Shown piece by piece: positions 9,520-17,039 of a stretch of 64,000 nt of DNA. The DNA lies in assembly GCA_965214125.1 (NCBI GenBank), contig CBDCBA010000034.1:1-64000 (forward strand). Direction: 5' to 3'. Position 1 is the stretch's first letter. The number at the start of each line of letters is the position of its first letter. The DNA is from CBDCBA01 sp965214125 (GTDB lineage: Bacteria; Planctomycetota; Phycisphaerae; Tepidisphaerales; Tepidisphaeraceae). The notes beneath the pieces were generated by a model, which was not told where the DNA came from, made no database searches, and worked only from the letters and a program-made list of their open reading frames with translations. Both the position numbers and the translations under genes were made by a program.

Positions 9520-10403
9520 ACACCGTCACCCGCCGCGCCTTCACGCTCGTCGAGTTGCTCGTGGTGATCGGCATCATCGCGCTCTTGATTGCGATCCTGC
9601 TGCCGACGCTTTCGTCCGCACGCAACGCCGCCAAGCAGATGCGGGCGCTGTCGGACGTGCGGCAACTGCTGATCGGCCACCAGCTTTACCGACTCGACCA
9701 CGAGGGCCGCGTGCCGCTGGCGTACCCGCCGCCGAAGCTGCGTGGCGAGGACGTAACCATCGAGTACAACGCCCAACGATCGGCTGCTGTCGGCCCAGCG
9801 CTACCCGTGGCGGCTGATCGGCTACGTCGAGGACGCCTGGGGCCTGGCCTACAGCGGCCGCGACCTGCCAGACCTGACCGACGCCTACGCGACCAGCATC
9901 GTGCCCACCTTCGGCATCAACGCCACCTTCGTCGGCGGCGACTACGACTTCCGCCATCGCGGCTTCGAAAACACGCTGGCGAGTCCGGGACCCGGACGCT
10001 TCGCTCGGCGACAGGCTACATGGTGCCGAACACCGGCGAGCACGTCGTCTTCAAGGAAACGCAGGTGCGGCGGTCGTCGGAGTTGATCGTCTTCGCCGAC
10101 AGCCAGCGGCGCGGTGCCGGCCCGTTCGGCGGGGCGTCGGACGGCTACCCGAACGTGAACGCCCCGATCTCCAACGGCGTCAACTGGACCGTCGTCGACG
10201 GCCCCGACGGCGAGACGTTCGAGATCGTCAATACCACCACGCCGATCGCCGTGCCGCTGGGCCGGTACGGCAAAGGAGCGGCGGTCAGCTTCTTCGACGG
10301 CCACGCCGGCTCAATCCGGCCGCGTGAGCTGCTCGACATGCGACACTGGGCCAACCACGCCGACACCGCCGACTGGAACTTTGTCGACCACTTCATCCAC
10401 TAA
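9516..10403 (+). pseudogene. Type II pseudopilin-like protein, frameshifted (prepilin N-methylation domain)
   Basis: The GTG start overlaps the preceding TGA. The N-terminus is VNTVTRRAFTLVELLVVIGI, with cleavage expected after Ala9 and N-methylation of Phe. A single hydrophobic helix follows, continuing into the planctomycete-type DUF1559-like ending (AAVSFFDGHAGSIRP). Between ~9775 and ~10005 the frame is off. The correct protein is read one frame over as LLSAQRYPWRLIGYVEDAWG and FGINATFVGGDYDFRHRGF, and the original frame resumes at GYMVPNTGEH. Two compensating single-base indels therefore scramble about 75 residues. The ends are intact, so a consensus error or a recent lesion is possible. 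Confidence 0.8.
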
Positions 10404-10414
10404 CGCAGTAACTA

Positions 10415-10651
10415 TTGGCAGCGAACGAGCCGGTTCTGGCTGCCGTACGCGAGGCGATGGCGGAGGAGCTGGAAGACGGCGAGTTGTCGCTCGCGGCCGA
10501 GGTCGACGGCAAGCCGCTGCACGCGCACCTGTTCGGCCACGCCAGTTCGACTGGCGACGAGCACGACACGGAGGCGGGCCGCGCGTTCGTCGCGGCGACG
10601 CTTGATCGGCTCCGCATGTCCGCAAAGTCGGCAACTGCCGCGGCCGGATGA
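10415..10651 (+). CDS. Small hypothetical protein
   Basis: A 78-residue frame with a TTG start 12 bases after the pseudopilin stop. It is acidic and Ala-rich, with a central HAHLFGHASSTGDEHD segment that could bind metal. I recognise no family. The codon pattern is like the neighbours and it sits between two genes on the same strand. The rare start and small size make it uncertain that this is a real gene rather than a remnant. Confidence 0.35.
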   Translation: MAANEPVLAAVREAMAEELEDGELSLAAEVDGKPLHAHLFGHASSTGDEHDTEAGRAFVAATLDRLRMSAKSATAAAG

Positions 10652-10753
10652 AGCCGAGCGAGGGGACACTGCGAAGGCATTGCTGAAGCCGGATCAACAC
10701 GGCAGCCGCAGGTCTCGACATTGCTCCGGCCCGACGATACTCTGATCATCACC

Positions 10754-11191
10754 GTGTCCCGTCGCCGAACATCCTCCCGAACCCTCGCCCGCCGTCTCGG
10801 CGTGGTGTGGCTTGCGCTGGCGGCGTTGGGGTATCTGCTGGTGCCCGGCGTCTACGCCGCCCACACGGCCGTCGCTCACGCGGACCATGGAGTGACTACG
10901 CCCGGCGCCGACGCCGGAGCGGATCATCACGAGCAGGGCGACGACCATCGCGAGCACGGTGGGCACGACCATGAGCGTCATGATCACGGGCCGACCGAGT
11001 CGGAGCCTCACTGCACGCTCTGCCAACTGATGGGCACGCTCGGCCATGCCGTGCCCGTTCCGGCACCGACTGCGTTGGTCGCGATTGATGTGACCTCGCC
11101 GGAATACGTGTTCACGCCGGTCGAGCCGCGCCTGCCGACCGATCCCGCCGCGACGCCCGCGTCTCCGCGTGCGCCGCCCGCGTTCGCATAG
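10754..11191 (+). CDS. Exported His-rich DUF2946-like protein
   Basis: A 145-residue protein starting at GTG 10754; an in-frame alternative start lies at 10721. A twin-Arg-like basic N-terminus precedes a hydrophobic helix (VVWLALAALGYLLVPGVYA). A histidine-rich stretch follows (ADHHEQGDDHREHGGHDHER), then PHCTLC with a CxxC pair. His-rich region plus HCxxC after one N-terminal helix is the layout of DUF2946-type proteins, which are usually found near copper or other metal-handling genes. Binding of Cu/Zn in the periplasm is plausible but inferred. It lies upstream of a pseudopilin and three PEP-CTERM genes on the same strand. Confidence 0.6.
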   Translation: MSRRRTSSRTLARRLGVVWLALAALGYLLVPGVYAAHTAVAHADHGVTTPGADAGADHHEQGDDHREHGGHDHERHDHGPTESEPHCTLCQLMGTLGHAVPVPAPTALVAIDVTSPEYVFTPVEPRLPTDPAATPASPRAPPAFA

Positions 11192-11402
11192 ACCGGCGAG
11201 CATTCTCATCCTGCCTTGCCGGTTCCGGCGCGTTCTGCGCCGGCCGTAGGTCCCGATCTCCGCACCTGCCGCGGAGGGCTTGGCCCGCCGTTGCGCGTCA
11301 AGCCTTTTTCGGCGGCTAACCGGAAGTTCACCTTCGGCCCGCCTTGTGCGGCCGCGGGAACGGGACCTCCCCGAACACATCCACCCTCCATCGGAATCCG
11401 CG

Positions 11403-12218
11403 ATGACCCGCCCGCCCCACGCGGTGCCGGGCCGACGGATCCGCCCGTCCGGTGCTTCGGCGCCGGTCGCGGCCCGTCCGTCCGTCCACACACGCCACCC
11501 GCTCTACCCGTCCGCCTTCACCCTCATCGAGCTGCTCGTCGTCGTCGGCATCATCGGGCTGCTGCTCGCGATCCTGCTGCCGACGCTGAGCCAGGCCCGC
11601 ATCGCCGCCCGCGCCACCGTCTGCCTCAGCAACATGCGGCAGCTCGGTGTGGGGCTGACGATGTACGCCAACGATTACCGCCTCGAGCTTCCGCTCACGC
11701 AGCACGATCACCCGCCGGAGGAGGCGTGGGTCTTTACCCTCGCACCGTACGTCGGCGACGTCGACGAGATCCGAATGTGCCCGGAACACGCCAAGGCCGC
11801 GGAGGTCGTGCCGCAGAAGGGGACGAGCTATGTCTTCAACGAGTACGTCGCCATCCCGTTCGTCAACGGCGTGGGCGTGACGATCGAGGACTTCACCAAG
11901 TTCAGTCGGCTACGCGACACGACGACGATTCCGCTGCTGTTCGAACTCGCGCTCCAGAAAGACGTGACGCCTTACTGGGATCACACGCACACGCGGAGCT
12001 GGTTCTCCAAGCCGACGCCGGAGTTGCGCTGGCAGGCGCTCACTGGCGAGATCGAGCCGCAACGGCACGGCGGCCGCAACGAAATCGAGCGCCCGATCGG
12101 CCGGACGAACATCCTCTACGCCGACATGCACGTCTCGGCGATGCAGGCGACCGAGATGAAGCAACTTGCCGAGGAGGGCGATTGGCAGACCAACTTCTGC
12201 CGGCCCCGCACCGACTGA
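11403..12218 (+). CDS. Type II pseudopilin-like protein (prepilin-type N-terminal domain)
   Basis: A 271-residue protein. ATG 11403 is the first good start, although the frame is open from 11280. A long ~38-residue basic leader precedes SAFTLIELLVVVGIIGLLLA, the prepilin peptidase recognition and transmembrane helix. The C-terminal domain has the planctomycete DUF1559-like pattern: CLSNMRQLGVGLTMYANDYR, a Cys at MCPEHAK, and the ending NILYADMHVSAMQ in place of the usual F-A-D-G-H. Such proteins are very numerous in planctomycetes, and their individual roles are unknown. The leader is unusually long, so the true start could be internal. The gene is complete. Confidence 0.85.
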   Translation: MTRPPHAVPGRRIRPSGASAPVAARPSVHTRHPLYPSAFTLIELLVVVGIIGLLLAILLPTLSQARIAARATVCLSNMRQLGVGLTMYANDYRLELPLTQHDHPPEEAWVFTLAPYVGDVDEIRMCPEHAKAAEVVPQKGTSYVFNEYVAIPFVNGVGVTIEDFTKFSRLRDTTTIPLLFELALQKDVTPYWDHTHTRSWFSKPTPELRWQALTGEIEPQRHGGRNEIERPIGRTNILYADMHVSAMQATEMKQLAEEGDWQTNFCRPRTD

Positions 12219-12290
12219 CACCAATCTGTTTCGCCTCGCCGGATGTCCGGCGGGGCTCGTTCTGCACCTCTTCCTTCACACCAACATAAG

Positions 12291-13040
12291 ATGCGACAAC
12301 ACCTTTCACTCCCCCTTGCCGCCGCCGCGGTTGCGACCGGCCTCGCCGCCGCGAGCGTTCACGGGCAGGCCGTCATCGACGGCGGTCACTGGGACCTCAA
12401 CGCCGTCTACGCAGACGGTGACTGGGACCTGAACTGGTTCGACCTGAGCAACGCCGCCGCCCTCGCCGTCGAAACCACCACCGTCATCGGCGTCTTCGAC
12501 TCCACCGCGACCGGTTTCCTCGCCGGCATCGACGCTCCGACGCCCCGCCCCGGCGGGGCGGCGTGGAACTTCACCGGCGCGGCCGCGGGCGATGATTTGT
12601 TCATCTTCCCGCAAAGCGACTCGCAGCCCGAACTGCCGTACCTCGGCATTGCCGGCTACGGCATCGAGCGCGATGTGTTCGTTGACAATGCCGTCACGCT
12701 CACGTTCGAGGGCCTCGTCAGCGGTCCGTCCGGGGGCGACTTCAGCCTCTACCAGTTCGTCGGTGGCAGCCCCCGCGGTTTGGCCAGCAGCAGCGACGCC
12801 TCGCTGACGTTCGCCGACAACACGCTGCCGATCAACCGCGGCCGCCACCAGCATTACAACTGGGCCTTCACCGAGGTCGGCACCTACGAGCTCGCCTTCA
12901 GCCTCGGCGGCACGCTCGCGGCCGACGACAGCGTCGTCGAGAGCGACACGTTCGTCGCCACGTTCACCGTTGTTCCCGAGCCGGCCGGGCTTTCGTTGCT
13001 CGGCCTCGGCGGCGTCGCGCTGCTGCGCCGGCGTCGCTAG
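12291..13040 (+). CDS. PEP-CTERM protein with choice-of-anchor M-like domain
   Basis: A 249-residue secreted protein. The signal peptide MRQHLSLPLAAAAVATGLAA is cleaved near residue 25. The body contains NRGRHQHYNWAFTEVGTYEL, which matches the H-x-H-x-N-W-x-F...G-x-Y signature of choice-of-anchor M (TIGR03769-like) surface domains. These domains are often found near metal ABC transporters in actinobacteria. The C-terminus is TVVPEPAGLSLLGLGGVALL plus RRRR, a full PEP-CTERM tail for exosortase-type sorting. The stop is TAG at 13038-13040. These bases are part of the CTAG target site of the adjacent insertion sequence, so the element landed in the stop codon without destroying it. Confidence 0.85.
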   Translation: MRQHLSLPLAAAAVATGLAAASVHGQAVIDGGHWDLNAVYADGDWDLNWFDLSNAAALAVETTTVIGVFDSTATGFLAGIDAPTPRPGGAAWNFTGAAAGDDLFIFPQSDSQPELPYLGIAGYGIERDVFVDNAVTLTFEGLVSGPSGGDFSLYQFVGGSPRGLASSSDASLTFADNTLPINRGRHQHYNWAFTEVGTYELAFSLGGTLAADDSVVESDTFVATFTVVPEPAGLSLLGLGGVALLRRRR

Positions 13041-13895
13041 GGAGCGCGGACATTCAGGTCAGGTGGTGATGCCCGCGGCGAGCCAGACGAAGGCGAGGTA
13101 GTTGGCCGCTTTCTTCTCGTACCGCGTGGCGACGCGTCGGCAGGCCTTGATGCGGCCGAAGAACCGCTCGATCATGTTCCGCCGCCTGTACCGCACCGGG
13201 TCGTGGGTCCGGCCGGTGTTGCGGCCGCGGTGAGGCTTGATGCAGCCCCGGCCGCCGGCCTGCTCGATCAACCCGTGGTTCTCGAGGCTGTCGTAGGCGG
13301 CGTCGGCGACGACGTGGCGTGGCCGCAGGCCGTCGATCAACGCCGGGAGCATCGGGCAGTCGCCGTCGTTGCCGGGCGTGAGGATCAGTCGCCGCGGGCG
13401 GCCCCGGCCGTCGGTGGCGGCGTGGAGCTTGCTGCTGAGCCCGCCGCGGCTGCGCCCCAGGCACCGTCGCCGGTCGGCGGCGTCTTTTTTTCGTCGGCGA
13501 GCCGCCGGCCGGTCGAGGCGGTCGGGTGGGCCTTGATGCTCGTGCTGTCGATCTGGAGCTCTTCGGCTGCCCCGCCGGCCAAGTCCTGTCCCAACGCCTG
13601 TCCGACCCGCTCCCACACGCCCGAAGCGGCCCAGCGGTCGTACCGCTTCCAGACCGTGTTGGGCTTGCCCAACCGCGGCGGCAGGTCGGCCCAGGCGGCA
13701 CCGGTCTTGAGCACCCAGAGGCAGGCATCGACGAAGGTGCGGTTGTCGGCCGCGGTGCGGCCGGGGTCGGTGGCCTTGCCCGGCAGCAGGTGCTCGATCC
13801 GCGCCCACTGTGCGTCGGTCAGCTCGTGGCGTCGTCTCATCTCGTCATGCTGCCGCCACGGCCCAAATCGCGCTACGCCTGAATGTCCGCGCTCC
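13041..13895 (-). mobile_element. Complete IS5-family insertion sequence
   Basis: The element is ~855 bp. Its ends are perfect 18-bp inverted repeats (ggagcgcggacattcagg at 13041-13058 and its complement at 13878-13895). Both sides are flanked by CTAG (13037-13040 and 13896-13899), the typical target duplication of IS5-type elements. Because CTAG is palindromic, the apparent repeat extends to 22 bp. The transposase fills almost the whole element on the minus strand. Intact ends and perfect repeats indicate a recent, possibly active copy. A relic of a related copy lies at 4141-4247. Confidence 0.93.
13059..13840 (-). CDS. IS5-family DDE transposase, expressed by -1 frameshift
   Basis: Two overlapping minus-strand frames make one 260-residue protein. 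The first starts at 13840 (MRRRHELTDAQWARIEHLLP) and includes ELQIDSTSIKAH, with the first catalytic Asp. The second, in the -1 frame and ending at 13059, includes GGLSSKLHAATDGRGRPRRL, VVADAAYDS (second Asp) and MIERFFGRIKACRRVATRYE (catalytic Glu with the Y-R-E/K signature). The frames meet at seven A residues followed by G (13485-13491, complement). There GAA-AAA-AAG contains the classic A AAA AAG slippery heptamer. Programmed -1 frameshifting of this kind is well known in several IS5 subgroups. All DDE residues are present once the shift is made. Confidence 0.9.
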
Positions 13896-13924
13896 CTAGT
13901 TCACTCGTTCTCGTTTGAGAAAGA

Positions 13925-13952
13925 CGCCCGCGACTCGCGTGAGCCGCGGGCG
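13925..13952 (+). terminator. GC-rich hairpin downstream of the IS, possible terminator of the 12291 gene
   Basis: cgcccgcg pairs with cgcgggcg, and an inner ctc/gag adds three more pairs after one mismatch. There is no clear T-run. Its position just after the IS suggests that it was the end-of-transcript hairpin of the PEP-CTERM gene before the element separated them. Confidence 0.45.
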
Positions 13953-14103
13953 CAGGTCCGGCGGCCGGCTTCCGTCAAGAACCACCGGCCGTCGTCGTTT
14001 CCCCGCCTGGCGGCGGGGCGACAGGAGCCTACCAGACACGGCACCTCGTCGCCCGCGCCTCCGGCACTGCACCCACACCATCTGTCACCCGGAGTACGCA
14101 ATC

Positions 14104-14985
14104 ATGCAGACCCTGCAATCCACCACCGTCCGTAAGCTCGCCGCCCTCGGCGCCGTTGCCGTCGCGATGCCCGCGTCGGCCGCCGGCCCGTTCTCGAACT
14201 ACTACGTCGGCGTCGACACGAGCGAGGAGGTTGCCTTCGGTACCTACACCGGCCTGGACAACCCCAACTTCAACCGGCTCACGTTCCTCTGGAACCACGC
14301 CTTCCTCACCCCTGACAACGTCCAGAACAGCCACTACCACAGCATCGGCCGCTACACCTACGAGGGCCCCGTCGACAACCCGACCGTCGTCCCGACCAAC
14401 GGCAACAACCGTTTGCCCGAGTTCTACCGCGACGGCGAACTGATCCTCGGCGACGGCAGCGGGGCGTACGACGGCCGCCTTGTCAGCACCGTCGACGGCG
14501 GCGACGCGGACATCTTCGGCGACTACGCGCCGCTCGAGTTCCGCATGACCGACTCGCTACCCGACACGCCCGGCTTCGGACCCGTCGGCGAGCCCGGCAC
14601 CACGCTCGAGGGCCAGGCCGCGTTTTACATGTTCAACGCCACCAGCCAGAGCTACGTCACGCCCGTCGGTGGCGCGGACATCGAGCTTGAACTCGTCGGC
14701 CTCACGCCCGGCCTCTCGGTCGGCGACGATGCGGGCAACGTGCTCATGGACGAGGTAGGCGACCGCGTCGACCTCTTCGACGGTGCGGAGAACTTCGAGC
14801 CCGTCTTCTTCACCGACGCCGACGCCGCGCCGGGCGTCTACTCGGCGTCCTTCATGCTGCACGACGACAGCGGGACATTCCTCTCCAGCGGCACGTTCCA
14901 CTTCGACTTCACCGTGGTCCCCGAGCCGACCAGCCTCGCACTGCTCGGCCTCGGCGGCGTCGGTCTGCTCCGCCGCCGGCGGTAA
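14104..14985 (+). CDS. PEP-CTERM protein resembling the all3515 (Zur-repressed) family
   Basis: A 293-residue secreted protein. The signal region KLAALGAVAVAMPASAAG is cleaved around residue 27. The body reads YYVGVDTSEEVAFGTYTGL, NPNFNRLTFLWNHAF, HYHSIGRYTYEGP and PTNGNNRLPEFYRDG. From memory this order matches the all3515 family of PEP-CTERM proteins, which in cyanobacteria is repressed by the zinc regulator Zur. The HYH pair is a plausible metal ligand. The tail is TVVPEPTSLALLGLGGVGLL plus RRRR. ATG 14104 follows gcaatc with no strong Shine-Dalgarno. No Zur box could be recognised upstream. Family membership should be tested by a profile search. Confidence 0.7.
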   Translation: MQTLQSTTVRKLAALGAVAVAMPASAAGPFSNYYVGVDTSEEVAFGTYTGLDNPNFNRLTFLWNHAFLTPDNVQNSHYHSIGRYTYEGPVDNPTVVPTNGNNRLPEFYRDGELILGDGSGAYDGRLVSTVDGGDADIFGDYAPLEFRMTDSLPDTPGFGPVGEPGTTLEGQAAFYMFNATSQSYVTPVGGADIELELVGLTPGLSVGDDAGNVLMDEVGDRVDLFDGAENFEPVFFTDADAAPGVYSASFMLHDDSGTFLSSGTFHFDFTVVPEPTSLALLGLGGVGLLRRRR

Positions 14986-15003
14986 CTCCCGTTCCTTCTT
15001 TCA

Positions 15004-15033
15004 CCCGCCCGCGGCTTGCCGGCCGCGGGCGGG
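15004..15033 (+). terminator. Intrinsic-type hairpin after the 14104 gene
   Basis: A perfect 12-bp stem (cccgcccgcggc with its complement) and a 6-base loop, followed by cttcccc. It begins 18 bases after the TAA stop. The T-tract is weak, so efficiency is uncertain. Confidence 0.6.
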
Positions 15034-15079
15034 CTTCCCCAGCCACCGCGGCCGGACCCAATTCACCGGGAGACACCCC

Positions 15080-16042
15080 ATGCAGACACGCACCACCACC
15101 ACCACGACCCTTGCCGCGGCGACCACGCTGCTCGCCCTCGCCACCGCCGCGTCGGCCACGCCGATCTACGCCACCGGCCAGCTCCTCACGCCGGGCGACC
15201 CGGACATCCCGCCCGGCCAGCCGGGGCACGACGACACGCGCGAGAACTTCCTCTACGAGATCGACCCCGCCACAGGCGAGGCGACGGCCATCAGCCCCGC
15301 CACAACCGGCCTGCCGCCGGCGCTGGGCGGCACGCCCGACGGCCGGCTGCTCGGCTACAGCGGCGGGCAGCTCGTCGAGGTCGACGTGCCCGGCGGCGAC
15401 CGCACGCCGATCGGCAGTCCGAGCGGCCTAGATGCCTTCGGCTTCGACATCCTCACCGACGGCCGCGCGTTCGCCTACAACCTCGACTTCGATACGGCCG
15501 ACGGCGACGACAGCGGCCTGTACACGCTTGACACGTCGACCGGCGCCGCTTCGCTGCTGGCCTCGTCCGCGACCGTCAACGCCGCCCTCGCCGCCGCGGG
15601 CGCGACCGACCCGGACGCCTTCATCATTTCCCTCGGCAGTGTCGGCGACGACCTGTACGGCTGGGACCTCGACACCGGCTCGCTCATCCGGTTCGACCCG
15701 GACGACGGCAGCGCGAGCGTCGTCGGCGACCTCGGCGCCGCCGGCGACGTCGGCGGCGGCACGCTCTCCGGCGGGGCCGCGTTGACCGGCGTCGACACCG
15801 ACGACGATGGCGTCTTTGACGAGCTGTTCGGCAACGTCAACTTCCTCAACCCGGCCGGCCCGGACCCGACGATCCGTCTCGGCGGCGTCGCCCGATTCGA
15901 CCTGACCGACGGAACGTACGACCTCGTCGGCATCAACGACGGCGTGATCTTCTTCGGATTCGGCGCATCGCCCGTGCCCGAACCGTCGTCGGCCGCGCTG
16001 CTCGGCCTGGCCGGTGCGACCTTGCTCCGCCGCCGTGGATGA
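15080..16042 (+). CDS. PEP-CTERM protein with propeller-like repeats
   Basis: A 320-residue secreted protein. The signal peptide has a Thr run (TRTTTTTTLAAATTLLALAT), with cleavage near ASA-TPIYA. The body repeats short Tyr/Leu-Asp units such as LYEIDPATGEATAISP, LYTLDTSTGAASLLASS and RFDPDDGSASVVGDL. This is the pattern of DUF4394/beta-propeller-like surface proteins in which each blade starts F/Y-x-I/L-D. The tail VPEPSSAALLGLAGATLL plus RRRG is a PEP-CTERM sorting signal. A strong terminator follows immediately, so this is the last gene of the PEP-CTERM group. The function is unknown. Confidence 0.8.
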   Translation: MQTRTTTTTTLAAATTLLALATAASATPIYATGQLLTPGDPDIPPGQPGHDDTRENFLYEIDPATGEATAISPATTGLPPALGGTPDGRLLGYSGGQLVEVDVPGGDRTPIGSPSGLDAFGFDILTDGRAFAYNLDFDTADGDDSGLYTLDTSTGAASLLASSATVNAALAAAGATDPDAFIISLGSVGDDLYGWDLDTGSLIRFDPDDGSASVVGDLGAAGDVGGGTLSGGAALTGVDTDDDGVFDELFGNVNFLNPAGPDPTIRLGGVARFDLTDGTYDLVGINDGVIFFGFGASPVPEPSSAALLGLAGATLLRRRG

Positions 16043-16051
16043 CTCCCCGAT

Positions 16052-16086
16052 CCGCCGCGGCTTAATCGGCCGCGGCGGGTCTTTTC
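16052..16086 (+). terminator. Rho-independent terminator after the PEP-CTERM group
   Basis: A perfect 10-bp stem (ccgccgcggc, 16052-16061, with gccgcggcgg, 16069-16078) around the 7-base loop ttaatcg, followed by gtcttttccttt. It begins 10 bases after the TGA of the preceding gene. It also argues that the next gene starts at or after 16089. Confidence 0.8.
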
Positions 16087-16088
16087 CT

Positions 16089-17039
16089 TTGCACGCCCAC
16101 GCCATAACACTCTGCCTCGACCCGCCAAAGATCGACCGCCGACCACTGCTGGCCGTGCTCGCCGCGGCCGGGGGAGCGTTGCTGTGCGGCCTGTTTGTCC
16201 ACGCCAACGGCTACGTCTGGCTCGCGGCGGCGGGCATGGTGCTGCTGCTCGGTGTCGCGTGGCCGTGGGTGACGGTTCGGGCGACGACGGCGACGCTGAC
16301 GTTTGACGCCGACCGCGGTCGCGAGGGCGTGCCAGCGACCGCGACGCTTGCCGTGCGATGCCGGCTGCCGTGGTCGCCGATCGGTTTGCAACTCGACGGC
16401 ACGTTCGGCGGCGAGGTCACGGGCGGCTACAACGCCCTCCGCTGGACGCCGGCCCGCTTCGGCCCGATGGCCGCGCCGACGCTTGCCTGCTCCTACCCGT
16501 TCGGCCTGATGGTCGCGCGGCGGCGGGTTGAGATGCCGCGCGGGATGACCGTCTGGCCGGCGACGCACAAGGTCGGCCCGGTACCCGACTGCGACGGGGA
16601 CGCGAGCGGCGTCCATGCTGGCCGCCGCGTCGGCACGGGCGGCGAGTTCTGCGGCGTTCGCGACTTCCGGCCCGGCGACCGGCTGCGGCTGGTCCACTGG
16701 GCGCAATCGGCCAAGCACGACCGCCTCGTCGTCCGCGAGACGCTCGCCGACGCCACGCCACGCGTGCGGGTTGGCTTGACGCTGACCACACGCGCTCATG
16801 CCGACGCGGCAGCCTTTGACGAGGCCGTGCGCAACGCGGCGTCGATGGTCGAGGGCTGGACGCGGGCCGGCTCGGTCGTGGAGCTCGTGCTCGGCGACCG
16901 CCGCATCGGCTGCCCGCCGAATACCACGCCGCGGGCGGCGCTTGATGCCCTGGCGACGTTGAACTTCGATGATCTGCCTGAGACGGCACCCGCGCCCGCG
17001 GCGGACGTGACGGCTCGGGCCGAAAGGAGGGCGACATGA
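16089..17039 (+). CDS. DUF58 domain-containing protein
   Basis: A membrane-anchored protein of ~316 residues from a TTG start at 16089. The frame is open further upstream, but that part runs through a terminator hairpin. Two hydrophobic helices lie near the N-terminus (LLAVLAAAGGALLCGLFV and WLAAAGMVLLLGVAWPWV). The DUF58 core motif FRPGDRLRLVHWAQSAKHDR lies around residues 200-220 and is followed by LVVRE. DUF58 proteins, together with MoxR ATPases and transglutaminase-like proteins, form a widespread membrane cluster of uncertain biochemical role, perhaps metal-cofactor insertion or protein complex assembly. The stop overlaps the next start (ATGA). Confidence 0.85.
   Translation: MHAHAITLCLDPPKIDRRPLLAVLAAAGGALLCGLFVHANGYVWLAAAGMVLLLGVAWPWVTVRATTATLTFDADRGREGVPATATLAVRCRLPWSPIGLQLDGTFGGEVTGGYNALRWTPARFGPMAAPTLACSYPFGLMVARRRVEMPRGMTVWPATHKVGPVPDCDGDASGVHAGRRVGTGGEFCGVRDFRPGDRLRLVHWAQSAKHDRLVVRETLADATPRVRVGLTLTTRAHADAAAFDEAVRNAASMVEGWTRAGSVVELVLGDRRIGCPPNTTPRAALDALATLNFDDLPETAPAPAADVTARAERRAT

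Noticed and set aside
13054..13840. Treating the overlapping minus-strand frames of the IS as two or three separate genes
   Set aside because: Joined at the A7G site they give one normal-length DDE transposase with all catalytic residues. The third frame is a shadow.
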